In this document: positions 13,421 to 25,065 of the stretch, piece after piece | Position numbering within the stretch: the first letter of the stretch is position 1 | Layout of the letters: each line of letters begins with the position of its first letter | From: Acholoe squamosa | Lineage: Eukaryota; Annelida; Polychaeta; Phyllodocida; Polynoidae | Length of the DNA stretch: 64,000 bases | Assembly: GCA_949317995.1 (NCBI GenBank) | Contig: OX439036.1 | Span: 108,665,669 to 108,729,668, forward strand | Reading direction: 5' to 3' | Position numbers and translations under genes: made by a program | The notes under the pieces: model-generated | Seen by the model: only the letters and a program-made list of their open reading frames with translations | The model's database searches: none | What the model was told of the DNA's origin: nothing

Positions 13421-13754
13421 AGTACAATACAAGACTATATCATTCATGATATTGGGAGAAACAAGGGCAGGCTGCTTTTATGCTTATGCATCATATTTAT
13501 GGCAGAAACCTTCTAGTCATTCATCAGAAGTCTTTTTTCGACTGCTCAAATTTTATATAACAGAAATATGAGAAGGAGAAAATGATAACTTAGTACTAAG
13601 CCTACAATAGTAATCAACAATAAATCTTTTCCTATATAATCATGGTGCAAAAAAAGACAGTGAGTAGTTTCTTGCTGACGAAAAGGGTACATGAGCTAGC
13701 CTAAATTCTTCATCAAGTGAGATTCTTTAAATCATCAGCGATAATATCAGTACA

Positions 13755-14321
13755 AGTAGGGTAAACAGAAAATGTACATAGGTGTCTAACCTAATATGGA
13801 TAGACCCCATAACTATACTGAAGGCCCTTTGGCAGATACAAGTCTGATTGCATTTACTGTCTAAAGAAATCTCTGCTTCCTCTCTCTCTATTTCTCTTTT
13901 GTGCACTTCCTTTTTCTCTCACTCTATATTTTGATTAAAATGCTTTCATTTATTGCAAAAACCTTTAGCTAACATTACAATCGCTCCTTTCCGAAATGGG
14001 TGTTTCAGATATCCACATCACACAAATCTACCTGTGAAATAAGACTACTCCTTTTACCAGCTTACTAGCAAAACTCTCTCAGACACTCCCACACCACAAC
14101 AGTAGCAACCCGTTTCTAGCAGTAGAGAACAGAAGCTTTTATCAAAGGCAAATAGTAACACAGCAGAAATCAATCCTGCCGACTTAAACAGCATGTTTCA
14201 TGTCAAAATGCAATCCCCTCGACAACCAAAGTTCTTTTCATCTTAAGTGTGAATTTGGCAGCTGCTGCCTCTCCTACAAGATGTAATTATAATATAAGGT
14301 GTAACTGGTGGGAAGCCTATA
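13755..14321. repeat. Duplicated block D3, copy 1, left part
   Basis: Matches 27667-28227 nearly end to end. The match is then interrupted here by the transposon at 14322-16294 and resumes at 16295, giving a natural filled-site/empty-site pair. Confidence 0.7.
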
Positions 14322-14671
14322 GGGTAGATTAACCTAAAGACGACCACATAACTTGAGTCGACCACCTAATGGCCTGTATTCTCACTTCTACTTGCATCCT
14401 ATGGACAAAACCCCTATTGAATTTAAAGTAGAGGTGTTTTTGTACCCCATAGATTATTTAGAATTTGTTACAAGTGGTTATCATTGTGTAAAGATTGTGT
14501 CCATAAGTGCCCCTGTTTGACCTGTTAAGAACAAAGAGCTCTAACTGATGGTTTTTTTTCCATAACTCAGAGACTTTAGTTGTATATTCTGCATATACCA
14601 CTCTGAGGTGACGTATTATTGCACCTAACTTGAGATGTATCCCTTTGCTATACTGTAGTGGAAAAAATATT

Positions 14672-14674
<3 letters not shown>

Positions 14675-14740
<66 letters not shown>
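14675..14740. repeat. (AT)n microsatellite
   Basis: About 66 bp of uninterrupted AT dinucleotide inside the TA-flanked transposon. Confidence 0.95.
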
Positions 14741-14745
<5 letters not shown>

Positions 14746-15132
14746 TTATTTACCATTCAATTTTTAGTACACACCATTTTCACCTTGAGACAACCATAGT
14801 TTCACCTTGAGACGACCACATCATCCCTTGAGATGACCACCTGTCCTTATGGGCTAGTACTCATGTACATCCTGATACAGAAGGAACCCATATACATCTT
14901 CAAATGAAATATCGGTAGCCCAGATCCACAGGTCACCCTAACCAGCACATTACGTTTAACAGGTAATTATAGCTTGCAGACTGTTCCTGACTATATGGAT
15001 TAGGCCTATACATAAGCCTGCCCCATTATGTGCTACAGCACTCAGAATTCAGGTTAGGCATTATTACACCAGATGTCCTCAGGTTAGCTATCTAATGGGC
15101 CTTGCACTTAATTTAATTCCCATTTCGTTACA

Positions 15133-15395
15133 GGAGGCCATTTCTTAACACACTACGACTACTGTCCTTTAAATCGTAGTGAGAACCTAATAATTTGGCC
15201 ATAACAGTACCATGCACCTGTAGTCCCTAATGTCTGCACCAGTACGACTGCCCTACTAAACCTTATGTAATTACTGCATAGCTGCTTATCATAGTGAGCA
15301 GTCGTAGGGCAGTTCCTACGATAGCCTGGCTTATTCTTGGCATTTTTAACTTGTAGTGGCTGTGTGCAGTCGTAGTACGTTGAGAATTGGCCTCC
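15133..15395. mobile_element. MITE family 2, copy 1 (263 bp), nested
   Basis: Ends are inverted GGAGGCCATTTCTTAA-like repeats, with repeated TACGAC/GTCGTA motifs inside. A copy of exactly the same length lies at 38984-39246. It sits inside the larger TA-flanked transposon, so it inserted later or was carried by it. Possible outer CA/TG bases (15131-15397) leave the exact boundary uncertain. Confidence 0.75.
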
Positions 15396-15430
15396 TGACC
15401 AAACTTAAGCTATGTCGTGACAGGTCACAA

Positions 15431-15734
15431 AAGTATGTGATCCTCACATCAGAGGAGGCATATCAAGAGAAGCTGGAAAAAAAGGGTAAAAGTCGAGATG
15501 GAAACTAAAAAAGCTGAGACCCATAGAAAACGTGTGGAGCGTGCTGCTCTGAAAGCTGAAAATGAGAAGGCCAAAGAGCTGAAGAAGCTGCACCAAACAA
15601 CCAAACAACAGAACACTAAACAGCTCAAAATTGCCAAGAACCATGACAGCCGCAAAGAGCAGAAGAAGACAGAAGAGCAGCAAAGGACCAAGCAACAGAA
15701 AGCTGCAGAGAAGCAGCAGAAGGCCAAACACTAG
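15431..15734 (+). pseudogene. Lys/Glu/Gln-rich tail, possible remnant of a pogo-like transposase C-terminus
   Basis: One frame (15431-15508) reads a short 'LTSEEAYQEKLEKK' stretch and then stops. A +1 shift enters a 78-codon ORF (ATG 15498, stop 15732-15734) rich in K, E, Q and A, with coiled-coil character and the motif HRKRVERAALKAENEKAKE. Basic charged tails after a '(V/I)LTSEE' motif are familiar from the C-termini of pogo/Tigger-like DDE transposases. That, the TA target and the position inside an element with terminal inverted repeats support a transposase remnant. This is inference: no catalytic domain is present, and the ORF could instead be a small unrelated frame. Confidence 0.4.
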
Positions 15735-16294
15735 AAGCCCACACAGAAACAGAATCCCATACAGAAGCAGAATCGCACACAGGAACAGAAGCGACATACA
15801 CGCAGGCAACAGACAGATATGCAAATATAGATATCATGATGTCTTTTGTAACATTACTGTACACTCTCAAACTGTGTTGATAAAGGAGGTTTAGATAATA
15901 CATTTCTTGTTGTTTTTTCATCAATTTAATCCATTTCCCTGCTATGTCAAGTCGTGAACCTAAAGTTTATCTATCAAAGATAACAAAAATAAAGTTGACT
16001 TCTCTCTGATGACATTAGAACTATTAAATGGTCATGAATACCATCAATTCACTGTCCTGGATGAAGTGGTCGTCTCAAGGTGAAAATATGATATTTGGAA
16101 TGTTTCCACACGAGTTGAAATATGACAAAATACTCGATCATAGAAGACGAATAGTCAAAATGTCCCTCTAATAATGCCCTGTACAATGGTACCATCAGCA
16201 AAGTGAAGGTTCTACTGGTTATTGAGTTATAAGCTACCAAAGATTGGTCATGGAAAATGTGCCCAGGAACGGTCGTCTTTAGGTAAATCTACCC

Positions 16295-16680
16295 TAATGA
16301 AGGAGGGAAGGTTTGCATGGGGCTAATTATATCAGCTGATGGCAATTCTAAAGGGGCAACAACTTTTAGTAATAGGAATTATATGTTTGATACAATGAAA
16401 ATGAATAGAGAATCAGATCTTCAAATAAAGAAGAGGAATCCACTAGGAGTCCATCAAGGAGTTTATCAATGATATCCCCTCTCTAGAACCGAGAATACAA
16501 AGAAATAGAAATAAACAATAAAAAATGTCTGTCGTTGGAAATTTTATCAATACACAGATGTGGGCATGGAAGCAAAGAAGATAGTCCATGAGAGGGTGCA
16601 CTGGCTATCATTTCTGCCCACCTGTTCACAGATGTGCACCTCCTGCTGGTTCTCGTTGGAATTCTTTATGTCAGTGGCTG
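16295..16680. repeat. Duplicated block D3, copy 1, right part
   Basis: Continues the match to 28228-28600 after the transposon interruption. Confidence 0.6.
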
Positions 16681-16778
16681 TTTCTTTTTCTTTAAGGGCT
16701 AACAGTGCAAGGTGAAAGATGCATACGTGTTGTCAGGATTGTATGTATGCATCATGTTGGCCAACAGGTATATAGAGA

Positions 16779-16884
16779 GAACTAAATGACCGTGGTGTAC
16801 AAGGTGGCCAATCTACCATGAGGGGTAGACACCCCCCGAGGGGTTGATCGGCCACCAAGGACACCAGGGGAGTTTAGTTCTCTA
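16779..16884. repeat. Foldback element (about 106 bp)
   Basis: The left arm starts AGAGAACTAAA and the right arm ends TTTAGTTCTCT. The arms pair imperfectly over about 40 positions, including a GGTGGCC core. A related TGGATCGGCC-type motif recurs just downstream (17012-17035). Probably a small MITE or a structured repeat. Confidence 0.6.
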
Positions 16885-17690
16885 ATTATTTTATGTTTTA
16901 GAGGGTTTAGATAAGGAAAAATCAGCAAAATCCGGTACCATAGTTCCCCGTATGAGCGGCGGTCTGCCATTTTGAATGATTACATGCGCCTGGAACGAGG
17001 CTGCAGTGGTGGATCGGCCGCTGTGGTGGATCGGCACACGTTATGCCACCGGGGGTGTGGCGATTGGCTCCGCAATGCTATTTCTACGGGAAGAAGTTAT
17101 TCACATAAAATAAATATGCAGTAATGCACTCGTAGGTCCTAGAAGATTAGGTCATCGACAAGTTCAGCGTGCCAGCTTGTAAGAGTGGGTGGAGAAGGCT
17201 TCTTTTAGCAGTTGCAAGGTATTTAGGTCTGAAGTGATGCAGAAAGTTTTAGAACTTTGTTGTCTGGCTTCACAAGCCTTATAGGATTCTCCAGCCCTGA
17301 AGATTGTTAGTAAACGGGGGCAGGAACGAATGGAAACACAATTTGTCTTGTTATAATGTTATTTTCTTTGTATATGTCAAACCTTTTATGTATCCACTTT
17401 TTCCAGAAATCAAATCATTTGAAAGCCATAACTTTAAAGACCCCTCCTGAACTCAAAATTAAACCACTGTATACTCTGACAATTTCCAATTGGCACAAAT
17501 CAGAAGCTACCTAGAACAACAGATGAGGGGAGACCGGGCTTTGTGGGACACTTTAGTATTGCCAGACAGCTTCTGTTTCTGAAATACTCACACCATTGTG
17601 TACTGAAGATTAAGAGCAGATATAATCTTCATCTTTATATAGAGTTCTTTATCTAGAAAGCATGCTGCCTGAGTTTTTTCTCTAATATTG
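16885..17690. other. Non-coding stretch
   Basis: Nothing with domain support. There is a G9 run at 17691-17699. Confidence 0.4.
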
Positions 17691-18310
17691 GGGGGGGGGA
17701 TTGTCTATACCACCATAATCTACACACACCAAAAGGTTTCACCAAAAGTTTAATGATTTGTAGTCACTGGCACCTGAAGTGCGATGGGAACAGAGCTTGT
17801 AAAAAGAAGAACAAACATGGACAAGACCGTGAGCCACATTTACTTTCCCGGTTCCCACGGGACATTCAGTCTCTTAGGTTCATACTGTAGCCTCATCTAG
17901 CTTCACCTAACCCTTTGAGAGCAGGATTCTGCAGTAAGAAGCAGACCGTTATAGGCAATTAAATTGGCAGCCCGTAAACACGCTTGTATAATTCCAGCAT
18001 GTGGGGTCCTTATGAAGCACATATTGAGTCTTAGGGAATGATAAGTCATCTAATATAGTGCTAAGAAAAGGATTTACAGGTTATAAGTATCATGCTTTTT
18101 TCAAAGGGGTACGGACTATTTTTGCACAGCCCTTGCTTGATGGGCAGCCTATATACAGCTGTCTCCTATGGGCCAGTGGTTCACTGACAGACTGACAGCT
18201 GGGTCAGCCAGGCTGTTAGAATACCTGTCAACTGTCACTGATTGTCATTACCAAGGGAGATTTAGGAATGGAGTACTGTCAGGACTTCCATCTTAGTTTG
18301 ATGTTGGTTT
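17690..18310. repeat. Duplicated block D1, copy 3 (partial)
   Basis: Aligns with 8505-9135, and its right third also with 3470-3680. The shared piece includes the 'gacagctgggg.cagccaggctgtt' region near 18200. Confidence 0.6.
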
Positions 18311-19004
18311 GGGTCGGTGCCGTCATTTCAAATATAGTGAGGGGAGTGAAAAAAGGGTCAAGATCACTACTTGCTTGCTGTGGATTTTCTGTGTCAACAC
18401 TCATGTATTGAGACAATCCAAATGATCCTCTATTCCCAATGAAGTCAGTTATAAGTCTTTCTTTTTCCTTCATTGCAGATTCTGGGAGGCTAGTACTAAA
18501 TTGAAGTATTCGATTTCATCAAATGATATATTTAACCTCTACTGATGTATTAACAAGTGATGGACATAAGTGACAAAATTACCAGCTACTAACACCACAA
18601 TTTGCTTTGCTCTTCCATGAATGCTGCTATTTCACACAGGTTCACCTTTATTCTAATGACATATTCCTTGAGATTGTACCAACTCCTGAGGGCTAACATA
18701 ACACATAAAAGCACCTGAAGGTTAGCTGGTCACAACTTGACTTGGATATTAAATATTAAAGCATTGCAATGTCCTCGGAAGCCTAACTTTTGCATTGCGT
18801 GGAATTGTATTGCTGTAATCTCTCACTGATAGGGAATTTGGAATTATTAAAGCTGATTCTGATTTCAATTTGCTCTTTTAGCTCGGAAATGATAGGGAAT
18901 CAGTCAGCTTCAGAATGAAAATTGAAGTCTGGAATCATCTGATTTGCATTTTGTACCATAATTATTATGGCTGAATCATAGTATTTGCTCTAGTATTTGA
19001 ACAT
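18311..19004. other. Non-coding stretch
   Basis: No gene or bounded repeat seen. Confidence 0.4.
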
Positions 19005-20005
19005 TATCAAAAGAATTTATATTATATTTTAAAATTAAGCTGCCTTGCTATCATGAAACAATTTAAGAAGATTAGCTGATTACAAAATGCATAACGGATC
19101 GTGAAAATAATAAGTCGACAGGGACTGAAACTATGGTGGTTCAATGTTCAGTTTTACAAGGATTCCTTTTAGGAAATCTTTATATTGTATATAGGGAAAA
19201 TACCATAGAAATACTAGAAATAGTGTACCAGAGCACCTCAATGACACTGCTACCCGACCCCTGACATCGACACTAAAACGTGGTATACAGATGGTCCTTA
19301 TCAACAGATGGACACAAAATAAGAACGGAATGGGCCCAAATACAGAACTCCATAATAACCCTCACAATCTTAGTTTTCTATTGCATACATGGTCCATGCT
19401 ACCTTCGCCCTCTCTGCATGTGAGGAGGGACTTCATTTATCTACATTCAATAGAATGCTTTCTGCAAGCTATCGCTATGTCTGGGCCGCTAATAGTCCAT
19501 CGAAACCTTTTATCTATGTTGGGAATGTAGTATTGGGACACAAGTGGGCAGAAACTAGTACAAAGCAAACTACATAAGACCTTTCAGCAAATCTCTATGT
19601 GTGTTTTTTCTCAAATAATTATATAAGCCACAGGAACTCAAAGCAGAGGGAATGCTTACTGCTTTTAACCTTTTACTTTTTTTTTTTTTTTTACAAAAAA
19701 GTTTATAAGGGAAGTGCATATTAAATGATCAGTTTGCCAATAATCACAGTAACTCTACCTCACTGATGGCTAGAGGATTTCTAAGGCGGGGGCCATATGA
19801 ACAAAGTTGATTACTTAAAGTCAGTGCTGCTGTCAAGAAATGTATCCACTGGGTATAGATCTAGCTTTAGTCAGGTAACATGATGTGGTGTTTTGAAGTC
19901 ATCAATGTCTTTTAATTTGTAAGGGAGGAGAGAGGCCTTTGAATATTAGGTTAAGAAATTATTTCACGATTGTGCTTACTAATCCCATGCAGTGAGTCAA
20001 ATCAT
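19005..20005. repeat. Duplicated block D2, copy 2
   Basis: Diverged, shorter copy of 11610-13420 in the same orientation (see there for the paired segments). Confidence 0.6.
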
Positions 20006-21019
20006 GGGTTACAAACAGAAGCAATGAAGTAGACCTGTATAGTGGTGGACCCTATAATTATCCAGGTATAAAATATATGTATAAACACATTCAAAACAAA
20101 GTTGTATACGATGAGATATGCTGCAGTTACTGTATCAAAATAATTTCAAATCATGCATTTTCTGTAGACTCCATACCCCCTCCCTCACCTCCCCACCTGC
20201 ATTCCCCCCACTGTTAGAGGATAGTCCAACACCTGCACTAGTCTCTTATCAGCCATCGCTATGGCAACCAGGAGATAAGAACACTTACTGAGGGCCAGTG
20301 TCCAACAGTGGGGAGTTGTCCAACAGTAGAGACTTGTCCAACGGTGGCTCAGGGTTCTCCATATACAGTTTTAATAGTGGATATATGGCCAATGTTTTTC
20401 CCCAGTCCACTGTTGGCATTGTATTACCTTTTCCAAAGCTTGATAGGCTTTGAGGGCCTTTTATCCGCTCCATTCCCTGAGGCACAGTAGAACATACTGA
20501 TAGGGTATGACGAGTAGGGTAAAATTGAGAAGTATCAGGCACATAGTGAGCAATACTAAGTCTGCTTCAGCTAAAAATATTCTTAAATATGTTGGAAAAT
20601 GTAGCACTAAAGCAAATAAGCATAATTTTAGCTACTAGGGGGCATTAAAAGTGCAAAAAAGTGATTGTACACCAAAATAAAGAGCATGTCTCCTCTTTAA
20701 AAGAAATCATACTTTTATTAAATCCTTTTATATTAACTTCTGGTTGCACAAAAGACCTAAGAACATTCATTTGGGTAAGATATTGTCAAAATACACAGTC
20801 AGACATTGTCCAAAATTTCCTGACTAGATTTTGCTAGAATGCCCTTAAATTATCACATGTGATAATGCCACCTAGTGTTTGTGATATAGACGAAACCCCT
20901 TTGATGATGCAATTTAAAAAATATTGTCAAATTATTTTTAAAATATTTATTTGAATATTCTCTACCATATTGATACTTCAAAGTTGATGAATATTGAGTT
21001 GACATTCAGAAATGCCTCC
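20006..21019. other. Non-coding stretch with short tandem repeat
   Basis: Contains three imperfect copies of an 18-bp unit built around TTGTCCAACAGT (20299-20353). No supported gene. Confidence 0.45.
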
Positions 21020-21163
21020 CAGCCAGCATGCCCGCAAGGGCAAGAGATGGGATTCCTGTGGGCTTCTGGGCTAGCCCAGACATTGGGTCAAGTTGGTAAA
21101 TGTCTGAGCTGACAGATTGGGCTGAGGTGGGCTAGTCCGGAACCCTCTTTTCACTATATATGT
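21020..21163 (+). repeat. GGGCTAGCCC repeat, left inverted copy
   Basis: About 145 bp that recurs, reverse-complemented, at 26312-26457. Shared landmarks in order are a GCCAGCA start, a GGGCTAGCCCA palindrome, ATGTCTGAGCTG, and a TCTTTTC[AG]CTATATA end. The two copies face each other across 5.1 kb that includes the whole Ngaro-like element. Confidence 0.65.
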
Positions 21164-21633
21164 ACTTTTTTTAAGGTTTTGCACTGTTTATATGTGTAGG
21201 GGTATGAAATTATATAAGCAACACTCATTACATTCATCCCCCCATGGGATTCAGACCCAGGTCTCAGGGTGTGATGGAGGGATCTGGATGGCAGGTGGCA
21301 GCACCTGCCTTCGGGTTCATATCAAATACACAAGGGGGCCCACAACTCGTGTGTCACACGTCACGTGACGAGTCTGAGTTTAGCGGGCTTGTCCCATTTC
21401 AGTAGTGGTCAAGACCACTGCTCACATCCTAAGGTTGTTACCATAAGGGTAACCAGATGACATGAGCATGTAGCCTGTAGAGGCTGGATGGTATTTAATA
21501 AACTGGGTTGCTTACCCAGAACTTCTTCTATTTTTGTTATTTCTGAGCCTGACTGAAAAGTTGAACCACTACAGAGATGCATCTCTCTCAGCTATCTCTC
21601 TACCATTTCAAATACAGCCATCACAGCAACCAA

Positions 21634-21700
21634 GTTAGATCAGTAGGAAGAGCACTGGACTCCATATCCAAAGGTTGATGGTTCTAGTCCAGAGAGGTCC
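21634..21700 (+). repeat. tRNA-Trp-like SINE head or pseudogene
   Basis: An A-box-like TTAGATCAGTAGG and a B-box-like GGTTCTAGTCC (21680-21690) surround an anticodon-like loop CTCCATA (CCA, Trp). Acceptor arms do not pair, so it is not a working tRNA. Confidence 0.5.
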
Positions 21701-21886
21701 TCACCATTTTGCAGGAGGAAACCCAAGCTTACGTTTTAGAGAATGCGAACTGAATTATATGCTTTTATTTATGTTATTGTCAAGTAGAATGGTATTGATA
21801 GACTTAATTAGGAATATTGCTGATGGCATGGGAGGAGGGGAAGAGCTGTCATTGCATATAAACAGTGTAAAACCTTCCAAAAATAA

Positions 21887-21887
21887 T

Positions 21888-21920
<33 letters not shown>
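21887..21920. repeat. (CA)n-(TA)n microsatellite
   Basis: CA repeats grade into TA repeats directly against the left end of the Ngaro-like element, apparently its insertion site. Confidence 0.9.
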
Positions 21921-22087
21921 AGTTATCTCGCTACCAGGGAATAATTAATACCGGTAATAACGATAATAATAATGTTGATATATACGGTAATAATAATATA
22001 TGATACAGTAGTATAATAAATGATCATATCACAGACACATGAGTTTGGTGGGTTGCTGACCTTGGGGCTATCAGCACCATACATGCC
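21921..22087 (-). repeat. Split direct repeat B2 of the Ngaro-like element
   Basis: 167 bp, identical to 22417-22583 except for two transitions. Marks the 3' end of the element on the minus strand. Confidence 0.9.
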
Positions 22088-22274
22088 TTTATTTAAACAA
22101 CTATAATAATTAGTTGACAATAAGCATAGTCAGTAAAATGCCTAATATCATAACAGTAGTATAGTAATAGAAACAGTAATAACAATAGTAAAAACAATAG
22201 TAAAATTTAAAAATCAAGGAAACACCCAGTGTGGTGTTACCTGTACAGGTGAATCGAGCCAATTGACGGTTACA

Positions 22275-22416
22275 TTGAAAACTCCCTCTTATATACTGGA
22301 GGAGTGTTTACCATGACGTCATGCTATGACATCATAGATACCAATGCGCGCTGCAAGTAGCCCCTAACCGTCCGCGGCTAATTATATAAATATACACAAG
22401 TGTATATAGTTCCATA
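22275..22416 (-). repeat. Split direct repeat A2 of the Ngaro-like element
   Basis: 142 bp matching 26107-26248. Abuts B1 directly, as expected for the split-repeat design. It contains the palindrome TGACGTCA (22314-22321) and a TATATAAG box on the minus strand. Confidence 0.9.
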
Positions 22417-22583
22417 AGTTATCTCGCTACCAGGGAATAATTAATACTGGTAATAACGATAATAATAATGTTGATATATACGGTAATAATAATATATGAT
22501 ACAGTAATATAATAAATGATCATATCACAGACACATGAGTTTGGTGGGTTGCTGACCTTGGGGCTATCAGCACCATACATGCC
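22417..22583 (-). repeat. Split direct repeat B1 of the Ngaro-like element
   Basis: 167 bp, the internal partner of 21921-22087. Confidence 0.9.
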
Positions 22584-22627
22584 AAAGACCTAAACACGCC
22601 AAACACATGTGAACACACACATACCAA

Positions 22628-23581
22628 TCAGCAATGCAATTGAGATTGGCAAAGTCTATCTAATTCCAAAAGTTCATTTTTATAGTTATGTAAATATGTA
22701 AAAACAGAATTAGATTTCCAATTCACCTTCTTTTTAATAGAATCTATACTAAGTGCTGCATCCTTTAACATAGTAGCACCACCATGCCTAAGTGAGTGAG
22801 TGGAGACTGAACCTTTGATACCAGCACGTAGAGATAAAGATTTCAACCTTGAATTAATATATTGATACTGTAGAGGAACATCATTAATTTTGAATAACAA
22901 ATCACTCACACCCCTACCTGTGCAGAATTTTCCTAAGTCTTTACAAGGACATAACAGTGAGGTATCGTTCCTACATAAGTATACGTTAAAAGAATGGCTA
23001 CCAAGCTGGCCAGTTTTAGAAGTTTTAATGCGCATAGTAGCATAACTTTTAAATATTTTAACATCTCCTACCCTTAGTGTATGGGGAGAAGATACAACAT
23101 GTCCTATCCTGAGGACACCTCTATAACATAAGAGAATAGCTAACCAAAATTTCAATTCAGCCCTATTGGAGAGATCCAAATATGATCTAATACATAACAT
23201 TTCTTTAGGACTCAAAAGGTGAATAACCTTAGTAGGAACAGCATAATTTCTATCAATACCATCCAACACCTTTTTTAACATGAAATTACCGCTATGGTCT
23301 AAGCCACCTCTAAGTTTTTGATGATACGAAATAGACGATAAATAATTTCTTACAGAAGAAGGTTTCATATATTCAGATAAATATACTGCATATGTAGCAG
23401 CCTGTGAGGGAGAACAAGGAAAAATTGATAAACTAAATTTTTTACAAAATTTTTTATACCTGTTAAGTTGTTGTTTCCTTGTTCTCCTTGTATTTTCTGA
23501 TACACCCTTCGTCAAAAGACACCTTTTTCTTTTTTGTAACCTTTTCCATTCTGGAAGTAAAGCAACACATATCATTTTCAT
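22628..23581 (-). CDS. Tyrosine recombinase (integrase) of the Ngaro-like element
   Basis: 317 codons, apparently intact. It is a tyrosine-recombinase-fold enzyme that would join the element's circular DNA to the chromosome in the nucleus. The N-terminal half (about residues 25-110) is a helical, basic core-binding-like region. The catalytic half has the box I arginine in VLRIG (R158), the box II signature HSLRHGG (H262, R265), W288 and the nucleophile Y296 in FTYLHN. The full R...HxxR...Y set is present, so the enzyme looks competent. Its 5' end overlaps the RNase H frame by about 119 bp in another frame, so it is probably made by frameshift or from its own start. Confidence 0.85.
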   Translation of the reverse strand: MKMICVALLPEWKRLQKRKRCLLTKGVSENTRRTRKQQLNRYKKFCKKFSLSIFPCSPSQAATYAVYLSEYMKPSSVRNYLSSISYHQKLRGGLDHSGNFMLKKVLDGIDRNYAVPTKVIHLLSPKEMLCIRSYLDLSNRAELKFWLAILLCYRGVLRIGHVVSSPHTLRVGDVKIFKSYATMRIKTSKTGQLGSHSFNVYLCRNDTSLLCPCKDLGKFCTGRGVSDLLFKINDVPLQYQYINSRLKSLSLRAGIKGSVSTHSLRHGGATMLKDAALSIDSIKKKVNWKSNSVFTYLHNYKNELLELDRLCQSQLHC

Positions 23582-23867
23582 GGAGAGAGTTTATACATTT
23601 GCTTGGAATACCCTTATAAGCAAGTCTAGATAGTTGGTCAGCCAGGATATTGTCCTCTGACTTAATATAGGTTGCATATACCTCCACATTGTTAATGAAG
23701 CAAAACCAGAAGATCTCTCTTAACCACTCCATACATAACTTATTCCTGGACCTACCAGTATTTATCATAGCTAGAACTTGCATATTATCAGTAATACAGT
23801 GTATTTTTTTATTTTTACAACTTGAAATCCAACGCTTCAAACCAACCATCACCGGGTATAACTCCAC
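23463..23867 (-). pseudogene. RNase H domain of the Ngaro-like element, 5'-truncated
   Basis: The frame opens with a VELYPVMVGLKRW stretch, continues with TDNMQVLAMINTG and ends its domain at NILADQLSR. These are the second half of the DIRS/Ngaro-type RNase H (DN and AD.LSR motifs), which would degrade the RNA template strand. The first half of RNase H and the RT connection are missing: only a few codons separate it from the end of the RT finger/palm region, in a different frame. Its last codons overlap the recombinase ORF. No good ATG exists, so it belonged to a longer polyprotein. Confidence 0.75.
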
Positions 23868-25017
23868 TGAATGTCCCGTTTGGTAGAGTTAACTGCAGTT
23901 CAACAGAATTAATCAGAATACCTAAAAATTTGCACTCCTGTGCTGGGTCGGTTACCTTTTCCTTGGAGATGACAAAACCCATATATTCCATACATTCTGT
24001 TAGTAAATTTCTCTGTCTGAGGCATTCTTCATAAGAAGTTGCGATAATTATAAAATCATCTAGATAATTTACAATTCTTTCTACACCGTAGAATTTTGCT
24101 ACCTCTACAATAAAATCAGAGATCCTATTAAAAATATATGGAGCACATTTCAGGCCAAAAGTTAACCTGTTGCTTACATAATAATCCTCGCCATGCCCAA
24201 AATCCCATCTGAAACCCTGCATGGTCGTGTGAGGTGCATACACATTTATAGACCTGTAAGCTGACTTTAAATCCACCACACTCATGAAATCGTTCTTATT
24301 CAACTGAGCAGTCACCGTGCTAATATTATTATAAGAAAAAGTCGAGCTAGTGGTACCCATAAAATTATTAATAGATATTCTATCCGGCATACTGCAGTCA
24401 GTTATGGGTCTTAACTTGCCATTAGATTTTTCTACACCACCTAGAGCATGGATACAATGAGGTTTACTATCACTCTTTGAGACTAGACCCGCTTCCAACT
24501 CGTCTAACAATATACCACAATATTCATTATAGAACCTCCCCTCGAGGATTGACTTACAATTTTTACAATCATAAGTAGTTTGACAGTCCGGATCCACAAT
24601 TTTAAACCCTTGAACAATACCATGCCATAGAAAATCAGCCTCTGTGCCACTAATATCAATAAGACCGTTTTGTTGAAGGAAAGAAGCTACTCTACATGGT
24701 AAAATTTGAGCTCTCTCACCATCAATGTAATGAACACAAGTACATACACCTTTTATACACTCGTCATATACCCTGATGCTAGGCAAATCTGCAACACTAA
24801 CAGTAAAAAGGGGTTCATTACCAACCTGTATTAGACTATTACAAGTAACATCTATATCATTTCCTAAAGAATTAAATTCTTGGAAAATATTTTGTTCCGC
24901 TACGGACTAAGTCGAAAGAATACAATCCCCAACCATCTCCGTATCATTCACCTCCTGTACTGGAGTTTGTGAAGGCAAGTCGACATCTACCACACCTACC
25001 ATAACTTGGTCAGGCAT
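23815..25017 (-). pseudogene. Reverse transcriptase of the Ngaro-like element, interrupted
   Basis: A DIRS/Ngaro-type RT that would copy the element RNA. From the second codon block (24786 on) it carries KLRPITD, VDLKSAYRSI (catalytic D172, counting from 24786), LTFGLKCAPYIFN and the active site YLDDF (241-245). It ends soon after CKFLGILI. The frame is open from an ATG at 25017 but has an in-frame UAG at 24907-24909, 36 codons in. At its 3' end the thumb/connection region is missing and the frame runs into a stop at 23815. It shares its reading frame with the upstream Gag, separated only by the Gag UAG. Domain identity is firm, activity doubtful. Confidence 0.8.
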
Positions 25018-25065
25018 CAAACAAAAATCATTACCAGCTATGGGACATCGACCACCTGCAGTTTC

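Larger units (their letters stand above)
14322..16294. mobile_element. TA-flanked DNA transposon, non-autonomous (1973 bp)
   Basis: Terminal inverted repeats of about 24 bp begin GGGTAGATTNACCTAAAGAC on both ends (one mismatch) and are flanked by TA on each side. The paralogous block at 28.2 kb reads straight through with a single TA, showing the empty site. Subterminal copies of a TGAGACGACCAC-like motif occur at 14785-14850 and inverted at 16065-16082, probable transposase-binding repeats. A TA target and such motifs fit the Tc1/mariner/pogo group. The interior holds an (AT)33 array, a nested 263-bp MITE and a degraded transposase-like tail. No intact transposase is present. Confidence 0.8.

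Noticed and set aside
21181-21570. Possible LTR (AATAAA near 21500, hairpin-like CACGTCACGTGAC)
   Set aside because: No TG/CA boundaries, primer-binding site or second copy could be found.
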